Origin: an uncultured Porphyromonadaceae bacterium
GTDB taxonomy: Bacteria > Bacteroidota > Bacteroidia > Bacteroidales > Muribaculaceae
Length of the DNA: 7,714 bases
Assembly (NCBI GenBank): GCA_900552325.1
Contig: URZG01000096.1
Coordinates: 1-7,714 of the forward strand
Direction: 5' to 3'
In this document: positions 5,918 through 7,714 of the stretch, in pieces
Layout of the letters: every line of letters starts with the position of its first letter
Numbering within the stretch: the stretch's first letter is position 1
Notes under the pieces: model-generated
Database searches by the model: none
Told to the model about the DNA's origin: nothing
The model's input: the letters and a program-made list of their open reading frames with translations, nothing else
Made by a program: the position numbers and the translations under genes

Positions 5918-5983
5918 ATGCCATTATCTTCCGTTAAGTATTATTCATGGCTTTCAGAAGAACTGGAGCCGCGCAAGATATGA
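5918..5983 (+). other. Small upstream ORF (21 codons) overlapping ftsX
   Basis: An ATG directly after GGAGG opens a 21-codon frame (MPLSSVKYYSWLSEEL, then five more residues) that ends in TGA at 5981-5983. The stop overlaps the second possible ftsX start at 5980 as ATGA, the classical layout for translational coupling. The peptide resembles no family I know. The GGAGG has no spacing to the ATG, and Bacteroidota make little use of Shine-Dalgarno pairing, so expression is uncertain. Confidence 0.25.
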
Positions 5984-6852
5984 ACAAAAACAGAATTACC
6001 CGCATCTCAGGTATCAGCGACCGCATTACATCCACTATCAGTGTGGCTCTGGTGTTGTTTATCCTCGGACTTGTGGCTACAATAAACATAACTTTTACCG
6101 GTCTGGAGCGCTCCGTAAAGGAGAAAATCGGCTTTTCGGCTGTACTCGCCGATACGATCACACCGCAGCAGGTGGAGGATCTCAGGGCGTTCTGTGCAGG
6201 GGAACGGTATGTGAAGGCCGTGGAATATCTTTCAGCCGACGATGTGCTCCGGGAAGAGACCCAGGGCGAAGGGGCCGCGCTTGTGGAGCAGTTGGGCTTC
6301 AATCCCTACGCTCCGATGCTTGATATAAAGGTAACGGCCGAATATGCCCATCCCGATTCCCTGTCCCGTATAATAGCCCAATGGGAAAAGATGCCCCTGG
6401 TAGGGGAAATATCAGGCAATACCGAGATGGCCGCCAATCTGGCTTCAAACGCGCGGGTGCTCAACACGGTTCTCCTCATCATCGCCGCTACGCTTCTGCT
6501 GATCTCCTTTGTGCTGATCAACAACACCGTGCGCCTGACTGTATATTCCCGCAGGTTTCTGATACACACCATGAAGCTTGTAGGAGCCACCGGGTCGTTT
6601 ATCCGTCGTCCCTTTCTGTGGTGGAACACTCTTCAGGGTGTTATCGCCGGAATAGCCGGCGGAGGTCTGCTTTGCGCGCTGATAGCCTGGGCCCGTGAGT
6701 GGTATTCTCCACTCGGAGAACTTATGCCCTGGTGCGATATAGCCCTGGTGCTCGGTGCCATCCCCGTACTTGGGGTCGTGATCTGCGTGGTGGCTGCCCT
6801 GTTGGCTACCAACCGCTATCTGCGGTCGGATTATGACGGCATGTTTGACTGA
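5947..6852 (+). CDS. ftsX: Cell-division ABC-transporter permease subunit FtsX
   Basis: FtsX is the inner-membrane partner of the ATPase FtsE and, at the division septum, controls peptidoglycan hydrolases through its periplasmic loop. The 301 residues have the standard layout: a short cytoplasmic N-terminus, membrane segment 1 (about 31-48), a periplasmic domain (about 50-170), and segments 2 (172-194), 3 (228-249) and 4 (265-287). The segment VYSRRFLIHTMKLVGATGSFIRRP and the Gly-rich start of segment 3 (GVIAGIAGGGL) are typical FtsX features. No ftsE is in the window; in Bacteroidota it is often elsewhere. The ATG at 5947 gives 30 residues before segment 1; the ATG at 5980 (MNKNRITR) gives 19 and is equally plausible. 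The promoter lies 47 bp upstream, and DUF3098 and uppP follow on the same strand, probably co-transcribed. Confidence 0.88.
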   Translation: MAFRRTGAAQDMNKNRITRISGISDRITSTISVALVLFILGLVATINITFTGLERSVKEKIGFSAVLADTITPQQVEDLRAFCAGERYVKAVEYLSADDVLREETQGEGAALVEQLGFNPYAPMLDIKVTAEYAHPDSLSRIIAQWEKMPLVGEISGNTEMAANLASNARVLNTVLLIIAATLLLISFVLINNTVRLTVYSRRFLIHTMKLVGATGSFIRRPFLWWNTLQGVIAGIAGGGLLCALIAWAREWYSPLGELMPWCDIALVLGAIPVLGVVICVVAALLATNRYLRSDYDGMFD

Positions 6853-6904
6853 GCCGCCCTCACACATCATATCCCTTATTGTCAATCAAGGTAAAGAAGA
6901 ATAT

Positions 6905-7216
6905 ATGTCATACAGAATATCACGTTCCGACCTTTCGGATAAAGAAAAAAAAGAAGCCGGACGCCTAGAGCCGGAGACACCGTCGCAACTCCCCTTGGGA
7001 CGAAATAATTTTATCTGGATGTGTGTTTCCGCCGCACTGATAGTCATCGGTTTTCTGCTGATGCTCGGCGGCAGTTCCACAACGGAAGCTTTCAACCCCG
7101 ATATATTTTCGGTACGCCGCATAGTTGTAGGACCCACCATCGCTTTCATCGGATTTATCGCTTTGGGTGTTTCCATTATCATTACGCCGAGAGGGAAATC
7201 CGAGGGCGATAAATAA
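6905..7216 (+). CDS. DUF3098 small membrane protein
   Basis: The 103-residue protein has a charged cytoplasmic N-terminus (1-30), then LPLGRNNF and two membrane helices (about 35-55 and 73-94) joined by a short loop containing GGSSTTEAFNPDIFSVRR. The pattern LPLGRxNF...GFLLMxGG...FNPDIFSxRRIxxxP is the hallmark of DUF3098, a Bacteroidota family without known function. An open frame reaches back to 6833 inside ftsX, but the family motif and a purine-rich AAAGAAGAA before the ATG favour 6905. It lies 52 bp after ftsX and 69 bp before uppP on the same strand, an arrangement I know from Bacteroides genomes. That context suggests a link to division or wall synthesis; no enzymatic residues are apparent. 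Confidence 0.85.
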   Translation: MSYRISRSDLSDKEKKEAGRLEPETPSQLPLGRNNFIWMCVSAALIVIGFLLMLGGSSTTEAFNPDIFSVRRIVVGPTIAFIGFIALGVSIIITPRGKSEGDK

Positions 7217-7285
7217 AATATTTCTCCCGACTAATATTGTTCCGGTCACTTTTCTACTGACTACTAAAAACACAACATATAATAA

Positions 7286-7714
7286 ATGAATTGGCTCGAC
7301 GCCCTTATACTCGGCATAGTCCAGGGACTTGCCGAATACCTTCCCATCAGCTCAAGCGGACACCTTGAGATTTTCCGTACCATCCTGCATCTCGATCTCA
7401 ACGGAGCGGATGCCCTGCAGTTCAATGTGGTGCTTCATGTGGCTACGGTACTTTCGACTATTGTGGTGCTTTGGCGTGAGTTCGTGCCTCTGTGTACCTC
7501 GTTCTTTACATTCAGACGTGATGAGAACACCGCCTATGTATGGAAAATTCTGCTTTCGTGCATACCTGTCGGTATCGTCGGGGTATGTTTAAAGGATACA
7601 GTCGAGAGTTTCTTCGGAGTGGATGCCGATGGCGGAAGTAATTTGATGATTGTCGGGGTGTGCCTGTGCGTGACCGCATTGTTGTTGTCCCTGGCGTATT
7701 TTACACGCACTCGG
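7286..7714 (+). CDS. uppP: Undecaprenyl-diphosphatase UppP (BacA), 5' part only
   Basis: UppP is an integral membrane enzyme that dephosphorylates undecaprenyl pyrophosphate, recycling the lipid carrier for peptidoglycan and other surface polymers. It also gives bacitracin tolerance. The frame starts at ATG 7286 (MNWLDALILGIVQG) and stays open for 143 codons to the window end; the full protein is usually about 260-270 residues. The first catalytic motif is clear in GIVQGLAEYLPISSSGHLEI: Glu17, Ser22-Ser24 and His26 correspond to E. coli Glu21, the Ser27 area and His30. Gln13 replaces the first glutamate (E. coli Glu17), as in other Bacteroides-type UppP. The second motif (PGxSRSG) lies beyond the window. 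It follows DUF3098 by 69 bp and no separate promoter is visible in the gap. Confidence 0.92.
   Translation, partial: MNWLDALILGIVQGLAEYLPISSSGHLEIFRTILHLDLNGADALQFNVVLHVATVLSTIVVLWREFVPLCTSFFTFRRDENTAYVWKILLSCIPVGIVGVCLKDTVESFFGVDADGGSNLMIVGVCLCVTALLLSLAYFTRTR

Noticed and set aside
5898..6323. 141-codon plus-strand frame over the start of ftsX
   Set aside because: It is a shadow of ftsX, overlaps the -7 box, and has an Arg/Gly/His-rich composition typical of wrong frames.
1..7714. CRISPR arrays, insertion sequences, phage genes, tRNA or rRNA genes
   Set aside because: No regularly spaced repeats, transposase or phage motifs, or tRNA/rRNA signatures were seen on either strand.

Overview
The window looks like chromosomal core DNA from a Bacteroidales bacterium, most likely a Muribaculaceae-type gut organism. 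The evidence is the Bacteroidota promoter signature (-33 TTG and -7 TAnnTTTG about 20 nt apart), the near absence of Shine-Dalgarno sites, MiaB and UppP sequences of Bacteroides type, and the ftsX - DUF3098 - uppP gene order. The family-level placement is an inference from sequence style, not a database result.

Left part, minus strand. A 110-codon ORF (55-387) holds only the C-terminal OmpA/peptidoglycan-binding domain, with no signal peptide and a stop codon directly upstream. It sits about 350 nt behind a very good promoter (747-777). The stretch between them has no convincing gene but several hairpins, so it is either a structured leader or a separate small RNA whose neighbouring ompA gene has lost its 5' part. 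Next come a Crp/Fnr-family regulator (948-1628) and, upstream of it, a BASS-family (bile acid:sodium symporter-like) membrane transporter (1681-2592). They are probably one transcript read leftward, and a perfect dyad touches the regulator's start codon.

Centre. A succinate/acetate-type acyl-CoA transferase (2769-4262, minus) ends in a hairpin terminator. It is divergent from miaB (4452-5789, plus), the tRNA methylthiotransferase. Their shared 189-bp spacer holds a perfect-consensus minus promoter, a plus -7 element 2 bp away facing it, and a terminator-like hairpin that would lie at the very start of the CoA-transferase leader.

Right part, plus strand. A second perfect-consensus promoter (5870-5900) starts a cell-envelope cluster: ftsX (5947-6852), a small two-helix DUF3098 membrane protein (6905-7216) and the beginning of uppP (7286 to the window end). 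FtsX connects the division machinery to cell-wall hydrolases and UppP recycles the wall lipid carrier, so DUF3098 probably has an envelope-linked role.

Most of the window is ordinary housekeeping DNA. I see no CRISPR array, insertion sequence, phage gene, tRNA or rRNA. The points that deserve a second look are all non-coding or structural: the hairpin-rich cassette before the truncated ompA domain, the face-to-face promoters with an attenuator-like hairpin between the CoA-transferase and miaB, the dyad at the crp start, and the repeated promoter region and small upstream ORF before ftsX.
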